DNA of 64,000 bases. Source: Acidobacteriota bacterium. Its GTDB lineage: Bacteria > Acidobacteriota > Blastocatellia > Pyrinomonadales > Pyrinomonadaceae. Position numbers and translations under genes: made by a program. Positions 1 to 8,080 of the stretch are shown here, piece by piece. The notes under the pieces are model-generated. The model had not been told where the DNA came from. It searched no databases and saw only the letters and a list, made by a program, of their open reading frames with translations. How positions within the stretch are numbered: the stretch's first letter is position 1; each line of letters begins with the position of its first letter. Location of the stretch: contig QHXQ01000021.1 of NCBI GenBank assembly GCA_003223935.1, positions 1 to 64,000 of the forward strand. The letters are read 5' to 3'.

Positions 1-185
1 TAGCTCTGCGCAAAGCTCCTGCCACGCGCCGCAGCCTACCTGTCGCGCTCCGCAACGTACCTATGCGCCTGCGCAAACGACTTGTCACGCTGCACAAGCC
101 ATCTGCGCCCCCGCGCCAATGACCAGTACGCCCGCGCAACGAGGCTTGCACACCGGACGAAGCATCTGCGCCGCCGCGCTAGCGG
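1..185. repeat. 21-bp degenerate tandem repeat, about 8-9 copies
   Basis: From position 6 the sequence can be cut into successive 21-bp units (6-26, 27-47, 48-68, 69-89, 90-110, 111-131, 132-152, 153-173, then decaying). Each begins with a C(T/C)GCGCAA-like core and has a CTTG/CCTG-like second half. A 21-bp unit equals seven codons. On the + strand the frame is open from the window edge to a TGA at 120-122 and would read as heptapeptides starting LR(K/N). The repeat continues past that stop, so it may be the decayed end of a repeat protein or simply non-coding DNA. Confidence 0.6.
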
Positions 186-226
186 CGGGTTGGGCGGCGG
201 CTGAAATGGAGCTTAGCGGCTGTTGC

Positions 227-541
227 TTAACGGCGCTTGCGGCGGGCGGGCGACTTGCGTCTGATGCCCTCACTCTTCGTCGGGCTGGGCAACTTGTCGG
301 GCAGATCAATCTCGTCATCAATTAGAGCTTCCACATACACATTGGCCGCGCGAGCATATTGCAGAAGAATCATTAACGGCGGCTCTCGTTTTCCCAACTC
401 ATAGGTTGAAATTTTGGTGTAATCAATCAAGTCTTCAACTCTCAAATGCTTATACATCTGCGTTTGAGAGAGACCGAGCGCAATCCGAATCTGTAATAGT
501 TTTTCGGCGAGCCGTTGTGGTCGCGGACGTACACTGCCCAT
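227..541 (-). CDS. XRE-family helix-turn-helix regulator
   Basis: This 104-residue protein has a Cro/C1-type HTH at about residues 10-65. The pattern LGLSQTQM, then KISTYELGKREPPL, then an alanine-rich helix is the usual XRE arrangement of recognition helix and scaffold. The C-terminus is a basic tail rich in Arg and Lys with no second domain. The ATG at 541 is preceded by GGGAGG at good spacing, which supports the start. It lies alone between the 21-bp repeat and a divergent receiver gene, so its target is unknown. It may be the regulator of a lost mobile element, since a transposase remnant lies 1 kb away. Confidence 0.75.
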   Translation of the reverse strand: MGSVRPRPQRLAEKLLQIRIALGLSQTQMYKHLRVEDLIDYTKISTYELGKREPPLMILLQYARAANVYVEALIDDEIDLPDKLPSPTKSEGIRRKSPARRKRR

Positions 542-749
542 CAGGAGTTACCTCCCGATGAAGCAGTGGTTGCGAAATTAAGCTTGCTTCTATGCCCAAC
601 AGAGCATAAAGTGTTCTTGCGTGCCTTCGTCGCCAAAAAGATGCAGCGTCTCTGCTCTCTGGCGACGCCCATCACTCGTTTTGTGAGGGCAAGTTACGCA
701 TCGGTCGTGCCAGTTTTTCAAAGACAGAACGGGCGCAAGGATACCATAA

Positions 750-1118
750 ATGACCCTCACCATCTTGTATGTCGAAGATGATCGGCTCGTCGCTGCGACG
801 ATCAGAGACCTGCTGGAGTTTGAAGGCTGGCAAGTAACATTGTGTCGTGACGGTCTCGCTGCCCTGCGTGAGTTGCAGACCGAAACGCCTTACGACCTCT
901 TACTATTTGATCAAGATGTGCCGCACCTCGACGGCCTGCAACTCATCCGCCACACCCGCACGCTTAAGCAGAGACGAAACACGCCGATCATCATGCTCTC
1001 TGCCTGTGAGTGCAGTGCCGAGGCCCGCAGAGTCGGCGCGGACATGTTTCTACAGAAACCGGAAGGCATCAATCGTCTCGTCGCAACGATCACCACCTTA
1101 CTCAATCAGGCTGCGTGA
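750..1118 (+). CDS. stand-alone response regulator receiver protein
   Basis: This is a 122-residue single-domain CheY-like receiver. The acidic pair EDD is at residues 9-11, the phospho-acceptor Asp lies in the LLLFDQDVP strand near residue 53, the switch Ser is in IIMLSA, and the conserved Lys is in FLQKPEG. There is no output domain, so it must act through protein contacts or as a phosphate relay. The nearest histidine kinases are about 7 kb downstream beyond the gas vesicle genes; a link to them is possible but unproven. A hairpin about 60 bp downstream could end its transcript. Confidence 0.85.
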   Translation: MTLTILYVEDDRLVAATIRDLLEFEGWQVTLCRDGLAALRELQTETPYDLLLFDQDVPHLDGLQLIRHTRTLKQRRNTPIIMLSACECSAEARRVGADMFLQKPEGINRLVATITTLLNQAA

Positions 1119-1174
1119 CGGGTGCACACGCAGCCTGCGCTGGCACGTCTTGAGGCCGTGGGGACTGTGCCGCA

Positions 1175-1207
1175 TTGGCCGCCATGCTTGGGCATTATGG
1201 CGGCCAA
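1175..1207 (+). terminator. hairpin downstream of the receiver gene
   Basis: Perfect 11-bp inverted repeat (1175-1185 and 1197-1207) around an 11-nt loop, followed by a short AT stretch (AAATTTCAT). It is suited to terminating the receiver transcript, although the T run is weak. Confidence 0.5.
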
Positions 1208-1296
1208 ATTTCATCTTGGAATGTCTCTGCAACCAACAGGCTTTCCGCTTAATCTACTCAGACCATCGGCATCGCTGCGCAAGGAAAGTGTGCACT

Positions 1297-1461
1297 ATGA
1301 CGAGAGACTTTAGCTCCTGTGGTGGGATTTATAGCTGTTGCAGCGGTCTGTACAGACGGACTTACAGGCTGCGCGGCGGATGGCTGGGGCTGGGGCTTGG
1401 AGTGTTTCTGCTGCTTTTGACCGCTGCGCTTACTTGGCATGGCTTAGACCTCATCGGTTAG
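1297..1461 (+). CDS. possible small single-pass membrane protein (54 aa)
   Basis: An ATG at 1297 is preceded by AGGAAAG about 8 bases upstream and opens a 54-residue frame. It has a Cys/Tyr/Arg-rich N-terminal third and one clear hydrophobic segment (GWLGLGLGVFLLLLTAAL, about residues 28-45) followed by a short polar tail. Net positive charge before the segment suggests the N-terminus stays inside. I do not recognise a family. The frame continues upstream as an open shadow of the receiver gene, so chance cannot be excluded. Confidence 0.35.
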   Translation: MTRDFSSCGGIYSCCSGLYRRTYRLRGGWLGLGLGVFLLLLTAALTWHGLDLIG

Positions 1462-1676
1462 GAATGAGAATGATTGGTGTTCCAGAACGTCGGCTCAATC
1501 CCTAGTTCGTAGATGGACTGAATAACACAACACAGGTTATGGGACAAGACCTTGCAAAGAACTTCGTTCACTTGTGCCGTTGTGGTCTTACTCCGCAGAT
1601 GTTCTCCGAACTTACCTTTAATCATGCTGAACGTCGTCTCGACGTAATCGCTGTTGCGCAAAGCGTGTGCGGCAAA
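1458..1676 (-). pseudogene. C-terminal remnant of a DDE transposase
   Basis: The minus strand encodes about 70 residues of a transposase tail: an RNS..VE.TFSMIKGKFG block, then SKTTTAQVNEVLCKVLSHNL and a C-terminal YELGIEPTFW. This is the end of the DDE domain, with the E in the VExxFSMIK context, as in common IS transposases. The frame is closed by a TAA at 1677-1679, and no upstream catalytic Asp regions, terminal repeats or partner fragments are visible. It is therefore a truncated dead copy. It sits about 100 bp before the gas vesicle genes and marks past transposition at that edge. Confidence 0.75.
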
Positions 1677-1781
1677 TTATTATGAAGCCACTGCGGTGAA
1701 GAGTATGATTGAACGCGCAGGCTCGTGCTCCGTTTCTTAGTTGCTCCGCGAATCATCTGCTGACAGGGTTATTAAAAGGTT

Positions 1782-2603
1782 ATGACTGCTGAACTGGAAC
1801 AACAGGCCCCCGTCGAGGCGACGGCCGAAGGTAAGTATGTCTATTGCATCATCGAGACGGATGAGCCGCGCTCGTTCGGGCCGATGGGGATTGGCGGGCG
1901 CGGCGATGATGTCTACACCATCCATCACAAGGGCCTCGCGGCGGTCGTCTCCAATACGCCGTTGATGGTCTATGATCCGACGCGCGAGAACGTGTTCGCG
2001 CACGAGCAGGTGAACGAGACCGTGATGCGCGAGTTCACCGTGCTGCCGATGGCCTTCGGCGCGCTCTTTCGCACGGAGGACGACATCATCGAGTTGATTC
2101 GCGGCACTTATGATGCCCTGCGCGACGTGTTGACGAAGATGGAGGGCAAGGTCGAGTTTGGTTTGAAGGTCAACTGGGATCGCGACCGCGTGATCGCTGA
2201 GCTTGAGCAGCAGAACGAAGAGATACGCCAACTCAAAGAGCAGATCACTTCGCGCACGACCGGCTCAACCTACTTCGCGCGCATGCAACTTGGTCGGCTC
2301 GTCGAAACCGCGCTTTCCGATCAGGCAGATGCATACATCCGCGACGTCTATTCGCTCTTGCGCGACACGGCGGTCGCCTCGCGCGCCAACAAGCCCATCG
2401 GCGATAAGATGATCATGAACGCCGCGTTTCTGGTCGCGCGCGACCGCGAGCAGGAGTTCGATAACAAGGTCAATGAACTCGCGGCGAAGTACGACGGTAA
2501 GTGCTCGTTCAAATACACGGGGCCTTGGCCGCCTTACAACTTCGTCCACATCCGCCTCAAACTCGAACGCGGCGAAGGCACAGTCGAAGCGACCACGAGA
2601 TAA
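1782..2603 (+). CDS. gvpF: gas vesicle protein GvpF/GvpL family (first copy)
   Basis: A 273-residue member of the GvpL/GvpF family, accessory proteins needed for gas vesicle assembly. The family signatures are present at both ends: the opening beta strand YVYCIIET near residue 20, and TGPWPPYNFV near residue 246, the most conserved motif of the family. A Glu/Gln-rich helical stretch around residues 140-165 may form a coiled coil. The ATG is preceded by AAAGG. It is the first gene of the gvp cluster; GvpG follows after 25 bp. Calling it F rather than L is arbitrary because there are three paralogues. Confidence 0.92.
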   Translation: MTAELEQQAPVEATAEGKYVYCIIETDEPRSFGPMGIGGRGDDVYTIHHKGLAAVVSNTPLMVYDPTRENVFAHEQVNETVMREFTVLPMAFGALFRTEDDIIELIRGTYDALRDVLTKMEGKVEFGLKVNWDRDRVIAELEQQNEEIRQLKEQITSRTTGSTYFARMQLGRLVETALSDQADAYIRDVYSLLRDTAVASRANKPIGDKMIMNAAFLVARDREQEFDNKVNELAAKYDGKCSFKYTGPWPPYNFVHIRLKLERGEGTVEATTR

Positions 2604-2628
2604 GCGAACACACGTTAACGAACACGCC

Positions 2629-2958
2629 ATGTTCATCCTCGACGACATACTGCTCGCGCCGGTCAACGGCTTCAAGTTCATCCTCGGCCAGATACAGAAG
2701 ATGGCCGATCAAGAGTTGAACGACGACACGTTGATCAAAGAGCAGTTGCTTGAGTTGCAGATGCGGCTTGAGTTGGACGAGATTTCGGAAGAGGATTATC
2801 GCGCGCAAGAGGCGGAACTGTTCGCGCGTCTGCGTGCGATCAAAGAGCGGCAGTTAGATTTGCTCAATCAGGTGCACACGGCCGAGTCTTCGTCAATCGA
2901 GATCGAGATGGGCGGCGACGCGGCGGGCGGTTTCTGGGAACCGGGCGAAAGGGAATGA
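2629..2958 (+). CDS. gvpG: gas vesicle protein GvpG
   Basis: This 109-residue protein begins MFILDDILLAPVNGFKFI, the hallmark N-terminus of GvpG, followed by a long charged helix with ELLELQMRLELDEISEEDY and an acidic tail. GvpG is a small helical accessory protein of gas vesicle assembly. The frame is open further upstream, but the family start at the ATG at 2629 is clear and removes an arginine-rich stretch that only shadows the previous gene. Its stop is 3 bp before the ATPase start, so translation is probably coupled. Confidence 0.9.
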   Translation: MFILDDILLAPVNGFKFILGQIQKMADQELNDDTLIKEQLLELQMRLELDEISEEDYRAQEAELFARLRAIKERQLDLLNQVHTAESSSIEIEMGGDAAGGFWEPGERE

Positions 2959-2961
2959 GCT

Positions 2962-5112
2962 TTGAAGCGGCGGCGAGGCGAAGCTGAGCGCGGCACACGA
3001 AACAAGCCGCACGACAGCCGCCACGCGCCCGCGCCTGTTGCCTTAAGTCCGGCGCGTTATCTTTTCTTCGGCGGCAAAGGCGGCGTCGGCAAAACGACCG
3101 CAGCCTCTGCCGCCGCGCTGTTTCTACTCGACCACGCGCGCGCCGACGAGCGTGTGCTGTTGTTCTCAACCGATCCCGCGCACTCACTCTCAGATAGTTT
3201 GAACGTAGAGGTCGGCGACCGGCTCGTCGAAGTCGCGCGGCACAAACAGGCGCAGTTCGTCGCTTATGAGATGGACGCGAGCGCGGCACTCGAAAAATTT
3301 AAGACAAAGCATCGCGCTGTGTTGAGCGAGATTGCCGAGCGTGGCACGCTCTTGGACGAGAGCGACATCAATGAGTTGCTCGATCTTTCGCTGCCGGGCA
3401 TGGACGAGGTGATGGCGCTCTTTGAGTTGAGCGAGCTTGATCGCACGAACGAGTTTGCGCGCATCGTCGTGGATACAGCGCCATCCGGCCACACCTCACG
3501 TCTTTTGCGATTGCCCGACACGTTCGCGCACATGGTCGCAACGCTCGACCGTATGTCTGAAAAGCACCGCTACATCATCGCGCAGTTTGCGCGCCGCACA
3601 CGCGCACCGCTCGACGAAGTTGATCTCTTCCTGCGCGACTTGAACGAACGCATCGCGCGCGTCCGCGCGCTACTCTACGATCCGGCGCAGACGAGTTTCA
3701 CGCTCGTCACGATCCCCGAAGCCATGGCAGTTGAAGAGACCGCGCGTTATCTCGCGCTGCTGCGCGATGAAGGCGTGCCCGTCACCGATCTGATCATCAA
3801 TCGCGTCGAAGCGGAGCACAACGACTGTCGCTACTGCCACGCGCGCGTCCGCAGTCAACAACAATGGTTGACGCAGATCGAAAAAGATTTCAACGCGCTA
3901 CGCCAACGTCGCGTGCCTCTGCTCGCCGGAGAGGTGCGCGGCCTCGCTGCGCTGCGACGTTTCGCAGACCTTGTGTGGTCGGATGAGAGCGCGCAGACGC
4001 AACGCGCGGATGAAAAAAAACGACCGGCAAAAAAATCGGCTAGTAAAAAATCTGTCGTGTCATCTGCTTCGTTCTCTGCGCCGGATGCCGATGCAGGCAC
4101 TCTCTTGAGCGACGCGAACGGTGATGGCTTCGCGCTTGAATCACGTCGGCTGCTCATCTTCGGCGGCAAGGGCGGCGTGGGCAAGACGACAGCGGCGGCG
4201 GCGGCGGCGTTGGCGCTGGCTGACGCGGACGCGCGTACGCGCGTGCTCGTCTTTTCCACCGACCCAGCGCATTCACTTTCGGATAGCTTTAACGAAGAGA
4301 TCGGCGAGTTGAAGCGCAGCGTCGCCGGACAAAAAAATCTCGATGCGATGGAGATCGATCCGGGCGCGCGCTTCGAGGAGTTGAAGGCGCGCTATCGTGC
4401 TTGGACTGACGAGTTGTTCGACACACTGACGGGCAGTTCGCGTTGGGAGGTGCAGTTCGACCGCGAGGCGATGCGCGAGTTGGTCGCGCTCGCGCCGCCG
4501 GGCATTGACGAGATCGCGGCGCTCGCTGCGATTAGCGATCTGATCGATCAGGAGCGCTACACGACCATCGTGCTCGACACCGCGCCGACCGGCCACCTGA
4601 TCCGCTTTCTCGAACTGCCCGACGTGGCGCTCTCTTGGGTGCGCACCTTTATCAAGCTGCTCTTAAAATATAAGAACGTGGTGCACGCGAGCGGCGTGGC
4701 CGAAGAGTTGATCGCGCTGTCGAAATCGATCAAGCGCGTGATCGCTCTGTTGACCGACGCGGAGGCGTGCGAGTTTGTTGGCGTCGCGATCCCTGAGCGT
4801 ATGAGCTTGGCGGAGACGCGCAGATTGACAGCGACGCTCGAACGGCTCAAAGTGCCGATGCGGCGGCTGCTCATCAATATGGTCGTGCCCGTTGAGGCAG
4901 CCGAGTCATGCGCCTTTTGTCAAGCGCGGCGGCAAGCGCAAGGTGAAGTATTGAGCGAGTTCGCGCGCAGTTTCAAACGTGCGCTTTACGTCGCGCCGCA
5001 GCAACCGCATGAAGTGCGCGGCGCAGACGGATTGCGAGTGCACTTCGCGCAATGGCGACGTTTGAGCGCGGCGACGAAAGGCGCGAAGAAACAGAGAACC
5101 GGAAACAGATGA
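2962..5112 (+). CDS. tandem ArsA/Get3-like ATPase in the gas vesicle operon
   Basis: A 716-residue soluble protein made of two complete ArsA/GET3-type halves. Each has a deviant Walker A GGKGGVGKTT (residues about 37-46 and 401-410), an FSTDPAHSLSDS loop, and a DTAP(S/T)GH switch. Each half also keeps a CxxC pair (C289/C292 and C650/C653), which in Get3 binds zinc at the dimer interface. A lysine/serine-rich linker joins the halves, so the protein can form the nucleotide sandwich alone, as ArsA does. No ars genes are near. The TTG start at 2962 follows an AAAGGGA site. Its stop overlaps the next gene in ATGA. A role in handling the hydrophobic GvpA shell protein is an inference. Confidence 0.88.
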   Translation: MKRRRGEAERGTRNKPHDSRHAPAPVALSPARYLFFGGKGGVGKTTAASAAALFLLDHARADERVLLFSTDPAHSLSDSLNVEVGDRLVEVARHKQAQFVAYEMDASAALEKFKTKHRAVLSEIAERGTLLDESDINELLDLSLPGMDEVMALFELSELDRTNEFARIVVDTAPSGHTSRLLRLPDTFAHMVATLDRMSEKHRYIIAQFARRTRAPLDEVDLFLRDLNERIARVRALLYDPAQTSFTLVTIPEAMAVEETARYLALLRDEGVPVTDLIINRVEAEHNDCRYCHARVRSQQQWLTQIEKDFNALRQRRVPLLAGEVRGLAALRRFADLVWSDESAQTQRADEKKRPAKKSASKKSVVSSASFSAPDADAGTLLSDANGDGFALESRRLLIFGGKGGVGKTTAAAAAALALADADARTRVLVFSTDPAHSLSDSFNEEIGELKRSVAGQKNLDAMEIDPGARFEELKARYRAWTDELFDTLTGSSRWEVQFDREAMRELVALAPPGIDEIAALAAISDLIDQERYTTIVLDTAPTGHLIRFLELPDVALSWVRTFIKLLLKYKNVVHASGVAEELIALSKSIKRVIALLTDAEACEFVGVAIPERMSLAETRRLTATLERLKVPMRRLLINMVVPVEAAESCAFCQARRQAQGEVLSEFARSFKRALYVAPQQPHEVRGADGLRVHFAQWRRLSAATKGAKKQRTGNR

Positions 5113-5960
5113 GCGGGCACAAGCAAAAGAGGAAGGACGAGACGGAAAGCCAGACGAACGAGCAAGGCTTTTATGTTTACTGCGTCGGCGCGCGCGCGGC
5201 GCTTGAGTCTCTGTTCGATGCGGCGTTGCCCGCGGCCATGGAAGCGGATGCGCGGCTTGAGTTGATCGCAGATGATGCGCTGGCAGCGGTGTGCAGCGCC
5301 GTCTCGCTCGCGGATTATGGCGAGGAGGCTTTGCAGGCGCGGCTGCACGATGCGACATGGACGGCGCTGCGGGCGCTGCGACACGAACGCGTGGTCGAGC
5401 ACTTTGCGCGACGCGCGAGCGTCGTGCCGCTGCGCTTCGGCACGATCTATCTGGCGCGCGGTGGTGTCGAGCAGATGCTCGCGGAGCGCCGTGCTGAGTT
5501 GCAAGGGATCATCGAACGTCTGCGCGGACGCGAAGAGTGGGGCGTGAATGTTTATTGCGACCGCGCGAAGTTGTTGACGCAGATCGTCCTGCTCAGCCCG
5601 CGCCTACGTGAACTAAGCGAGCAGGCAGCGCGGGCGACGCCGGGGCAAAGCTACCTGCTGCAAAAAAAGATCGAGGCGCTGCGCGCGGACGAGACGCGTG
5701 CGGCGGCGCGCCGCACGAGCAACGAGATCGAGCGCGAGCTTGCGCGCGTGAGCGCGGGCGTGGCGCGGTTGCGCGTGTTGAAGGACGAAGCTTCGGAGCA
5801 TGGCGACGCGGTGGTGAAGTTCGCGTTTCTAGTGGCGCGCGCGCGCTTCGACGATTTTCGCGCAGCCGCCGAACGACTCGCAGAGGCGCACGCGCCCGCA
5901 GGCTACAAACTTGAATTGACGGGGCCGTGGCCGGCCTATAATTTCGCGGGTGGTGGATGA
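5109..5960 (+). CDS. gvpL: gas vesicle protein GvpF/GvpL family (second copy)
   Basis: A 283-residue GvpF/L family protein with FYVYCVGA near residue 20 and the family motif TGPWPAYNF ending the protein. The centre is very rich in Arg, Ala and Glu, consistent with long helices. The start is placed at the ATG at 5109, which overlaps the ATPase stop by 4 bp (ATGA). A longer upstream frame would begin inside the ATPase gene without reason. The stop overlaps the next gene in the same way. It differs strongly from the other two copies, so the three are probably not redundant. Confidence 0.9.
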   Translation: MSGHKQKRKDETESQTNEQGFYVYCVGARAALESLFDAALPAAMEADARLELIADDALAAVCSAVSLADYGEEALQARLHDATWTALRALRHERVVEHFARRASVVPLRFGTIYLARGGVEQMLAERRAELQGIIERLRGREEWGVNVYCDRAKLLTQIVLLSPRLRELSEQAARATPGQSYLLQKKIEALRADETRAAARRTSNEIERELARVSAGVARLRVLKDEASEHGDAVVKFAFLVARARFDDFRAAAERLAEAHAPAGYKLELTGPWPAYNFAGGG

Positions 5961-6244
5961 TGACGGACGAAGAGTTCGAGTCGGAACAGTTGGAGTTGTC
6001 GCTGCTGGAGACGCTCGACCATGTGCTGACGCGCGGGTTGGTGCTGGCGGGCGAGATCACGATCTCGGTCGCGGATATTGATCTGATCTTCGTCGGCTTG
6101 AACGTTGTGCTCACGTCGATCGAGACAGCGCATGAAGTGCTCGGCGCGCGCGCGCAGAGAGGCTTGGACTTGCAGCAACGCGCGCTCACACCCGTAGCGC
6201 CGGAAGCTGCGCCGGTGAGCGACACGGAAGGCGAGAGCCGTTGA
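5957..6244 (+). CDS. gvpS: GvpA/GvpJ-type gas vesicle protein (acidic variant)
   Basis: This 95-residue protein carries the GvpA fold: LLETLDHVLTRGLVLAGEITISVADIDLIFVGLNVVLTSIETA at about residues 15-57, matching the helix-strand-strand-helix of GvpA. Compared with the structural GvpA it has an acidic N-terminus (DEEFESEQLEL), AGEIT in place of DAWVR, and a Pro/Glu-rich tail. Those changes are typical of minor shell proteins such as GvpJ, GvpM or GvpS. The symbol gvpS is a guess within that group. ATG overlaps the previous stop; the TGA overlaps the next start. Confidence 0.82.
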   Translation: MMTDEEFESEQLELSLLETLDHVLTRGLVLAGEITISVADIDLIFVGLNVVLTSIETAHEVLGARAQRGLDLQQRALTPVAPEAAPVSDTEGESR

Positions 6245-6969
6245 ACCTCTATGCTTATTGTCTGTGCGCTGAGTTGAGACCCGACGCGCTCGATGCGGTT
6301 GCGGGCATTGCTGGCGCGCAGGTGCGCGTGCTGTGGTGCGATGAGATCGCTGCGGTCGTGAGTGAGTTCGAGGGCGATGCGGTCAAGGTCACGCGCGAGC
6401 ATGTGCTGGCGCATGAGCGCGTCGTCGGACGTGTGCTCATGCAGATGACGCCGCTGCCTTTTCGCTTTGGCACATTGACGAGCGAGGCGCGTCTGCGCAG
6501 TTACATCGAGACGAACGAATCGGCGTTGCGCGCCCAACTGGCGCGCGTGCGCGGCTGCGTCGAGATGAGCGTAAAGGTGATGCGGCAACGCGAATCGGAT
6601 GAAAGTAGAGAGGTGCGCGCGACGCAGGTTAAGATTGACGCGCAGCCAGCGGCCCGAGAGCCGACGGGCATCGGCACGGCGTTTCTCGTAGCGAAGCGGC
6701 GCGCGCTCGTGGGCGATGAGACGGCGCAGGCACAGGCTGAAGAGACCGCGCGTTGGCTGACGAATCAGCTTGCAGACGTGGTGCGCGCCGAACAGGTGAG
6801 CGTGCGGCCGTCGAGCGCGTTGCTGGTCGCGGCGGCGCATCTGGTCGAGCGGGCGCGGCTCGCGGAGTATCGCGAGCGTGTGCGTTGCGCCTGCGCGGAG
6901 CGCGGTGAAATTCATTTCTTGACGAGCGGGCCGTGGCCGCCGTACAGTTTTAGTCAGGAAAATCCTTGA
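6241..6969 (+). CDS. gas vesicle protein GvpF/GvpL family (third copy)
   Basis: A 242-residue GvpF/L family protein, the shortest of the three. It starts with LYAYCLCAE and ends with SGPWPPYSF, both family signatures, with the MTPLPFRFGTL block in the middle. The TTG at 6241 overlaps the preceding stop as TTGA and is the only start that keeps the N-terminal strand. The following gvpK begins 27 bp later. Three F/L proteins in one cluster is more than the one F and one L of a basic gvp set. Confidence 0.9.
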   Translation: MNLYAYCLCAELRPDALDAVAGIAGAQVRVLWCDEIAAVVSEFEGDAVKVTREHVLAHERVVGRVLMQMTPLPFRFGTLTSEARLRSYIETNESALRAQLARVRGCVEMSVKVMRQRESDESREVRATQVKIDAQPAAREPTGIGTAFLVAKRRALVGDETAQAQAEETARWLTNQLADVVRAEQVSVRPSSALLVAAAHLVERARLAEYRERVRCACAERGEIHFLTSGPWPPYSFSQENP

Positions 6970-6996
6970 GCCACACACAAGATTCGGAGTAAGCTG

Positions 6997-7362
6997 TTGG
7001 CGCATTCTCCCAATATCCCCCTGCCGGCTGAGCCGGAGATAGAGACCGAACACACCGCCGAGTTTGTCGAAGAACTCAGGCGCGTGACGGACAGTCTGCC
7101 GCCGCGCATCAATGTTGATGCGCAGTCCGTCGAACAGGGCCTAGCTAAACTCGTCCTGACTTTGATCGAGTTGATCCGCCGGTTGCTGGAAAAGCAGGCG
7201 GTCAGACGGATGGAGGGCGGCGGGCTGACGCCGGAGCAGGTGGAAGAACTGGGGCTGGCGTTGATGAAGCTGGAGGCGAAGATGGCAGAGTTGAAGGCGC
7301 AGTTCGGCTTGGCCGACGAAGACCTCAATCTCGACCTCGGCCCCGTCGGGCGTCTGATCTAA
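6997..7362 (+). CDS. gvpK: gas vesicle protein GvpK
   Basis: A 121-residue GvpK. The recognisable core runs from PPRINVDAQSVEQGLAKL through LTLIELIRRLLEKQAVRRME to a C-terminal DLNLDLGPVGRLI. It is predicted to be mostly helical. GvpK is an accessory protein required for normal vesicle formation in the organisms where it has been tested. The TTG start at 6997 is used because no ATG or GTG precedes the conserved core in frame. It closes the first tightly packed part of the cluster; 240 bp with a repeat hairpin separate it from the next gvp gene. Confidence 0.92.
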   Translation: MAHSPNIPLPAEPEIETEHTAEFVEELRRVTDSLPPRINVDAQSVEQGLAKLVLTLIELIRRLLEKQAVRRMEGGGLTPEQVEELGLALMKLEAKMAELKAQFGLADEDLNLDLGPVGRLI

Positions 7363-7405
7363 GTTGCACGGTATTCGAGCGCGCAGGGCATGAACCAAAC
7401 AGAAG

Positions 7406-7471
7406 CAGTGACGAGTGACAAGTGACAGGTGACGAGTTAAGACAAAAGCTTGCCACTCGTAACCTGTCATT
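7406..7471. repeat. inverted heptad repeat, GTGAC type (gvpK to gvpJ gap)
   Basis: The left arm (7406-7438) is five degenerate 7-bp units ending in GTGAC-like bases. The right arm (7452-7471) is the inverse with three units. The border reads GAGTTAAGAC. The same GTGAC unit recurs at 51530 and 57058. Confidence 0.75.
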
Positions 7472-7604
7472 GTAGTTCTGCTTCATGGTTGAAGTTTTTC
7501 TTCTGTCCCGATCTTCTGTGACCCGTTTTCTTTGGCATCTCAGGGCGGCCCCCTAAAGAGTCTTAACAAGTGGAAGCCGCCTCTTTAAGAGGAAGGGGCG
7601 AGCA

Positions 7605-7985
7605 TTGTCGAGCGAGCGTTCAAGTCTAATCACAGCGCGTCCGCCGGGGCTGGTGGACGTGTTAGACCGGATACTTGACAAGGGGTTGGTCATCGCGGGC
7701 GACATCAAGGTCTCGCTCGCCAACGTCGAACTGTTGACGTTGCAGATCAGATTGCTCGTCTGCTCGATTGATAAGGCCGAGCAGATCGGGTTGAACTGGT
7801 GGCGCTACGACACGAACCTGACGACGCGCGCCGAACGCGCCGAAGCCGAGAACGTGGAGTTGCGCGAGCGCCTCGCCGAACTCGAACGCGAGGTCCGACA
7901 ACTGACCGCCCCGCCGGCTGCGCCAGCGCCGCGCAAGGCACGAAAGGGCGGCGCAAGCAAAAAGGGCAGAGGGCGGATAGGCTGA
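7605..7985 (+). CDS. gvpJ: GvpJ-like gas vesicle protein with long charged tail
   Basis: A 126-residue GvpA-superfamily protein. Residues about 14-62 carry the fold (LVDVLDRILDKGLVIAGDIKVSLANVELLTLQIRLLVCSIDKA), then the GLNWWRYD segment typical of GvpJ rather than GvpA, then a heptad-rich Glu/Arg helix (about 68-105) likely to be a coiled coil, and a Lys/Gly-rich end. The TTG at 7605 follows AGGAAGGGG. GvpJ-type proteins are minor shell or nucleation components. The coiled-coil tail may contact the F/L proteins; that is inference. Confidence 0.85.
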   Translation: MSSERSSLITARPPGLVDVLDRILDKGLVIAGDIKVSLANVELLTLQIRLLVCSIDKAEQIGLNWWRYDTNLTTRAERAEAENVELRERLAELEREVRQLTAPPAAPAPRKARKGGASKKGRGRIG

Positions 7986-8080
7986 CACGCTCCCTGTAAA
8001 AGTCAACTCGTTAGCAACCTCGTCGGCGCGGTCGGCGCGCGAGCGCGTAATCTAAATCTTCAGAAGAGGAATGAAAGCAC

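Noticed and set aside
515-781. Plus-strand frame of 88 codons before the receiver gene
   Set aside because: It overlaps the start of the divergent XRE gene, lacks a ribosome site and has no recognisable features.
5593-7053. Long minus-strand frame of 486 codons opposite the gvp genes
   Set aside because: It runs across three convincing gvp genes on the other strand, is rich in Arg/His/Pro as expected for a GC-rich shadow, and has no family features.
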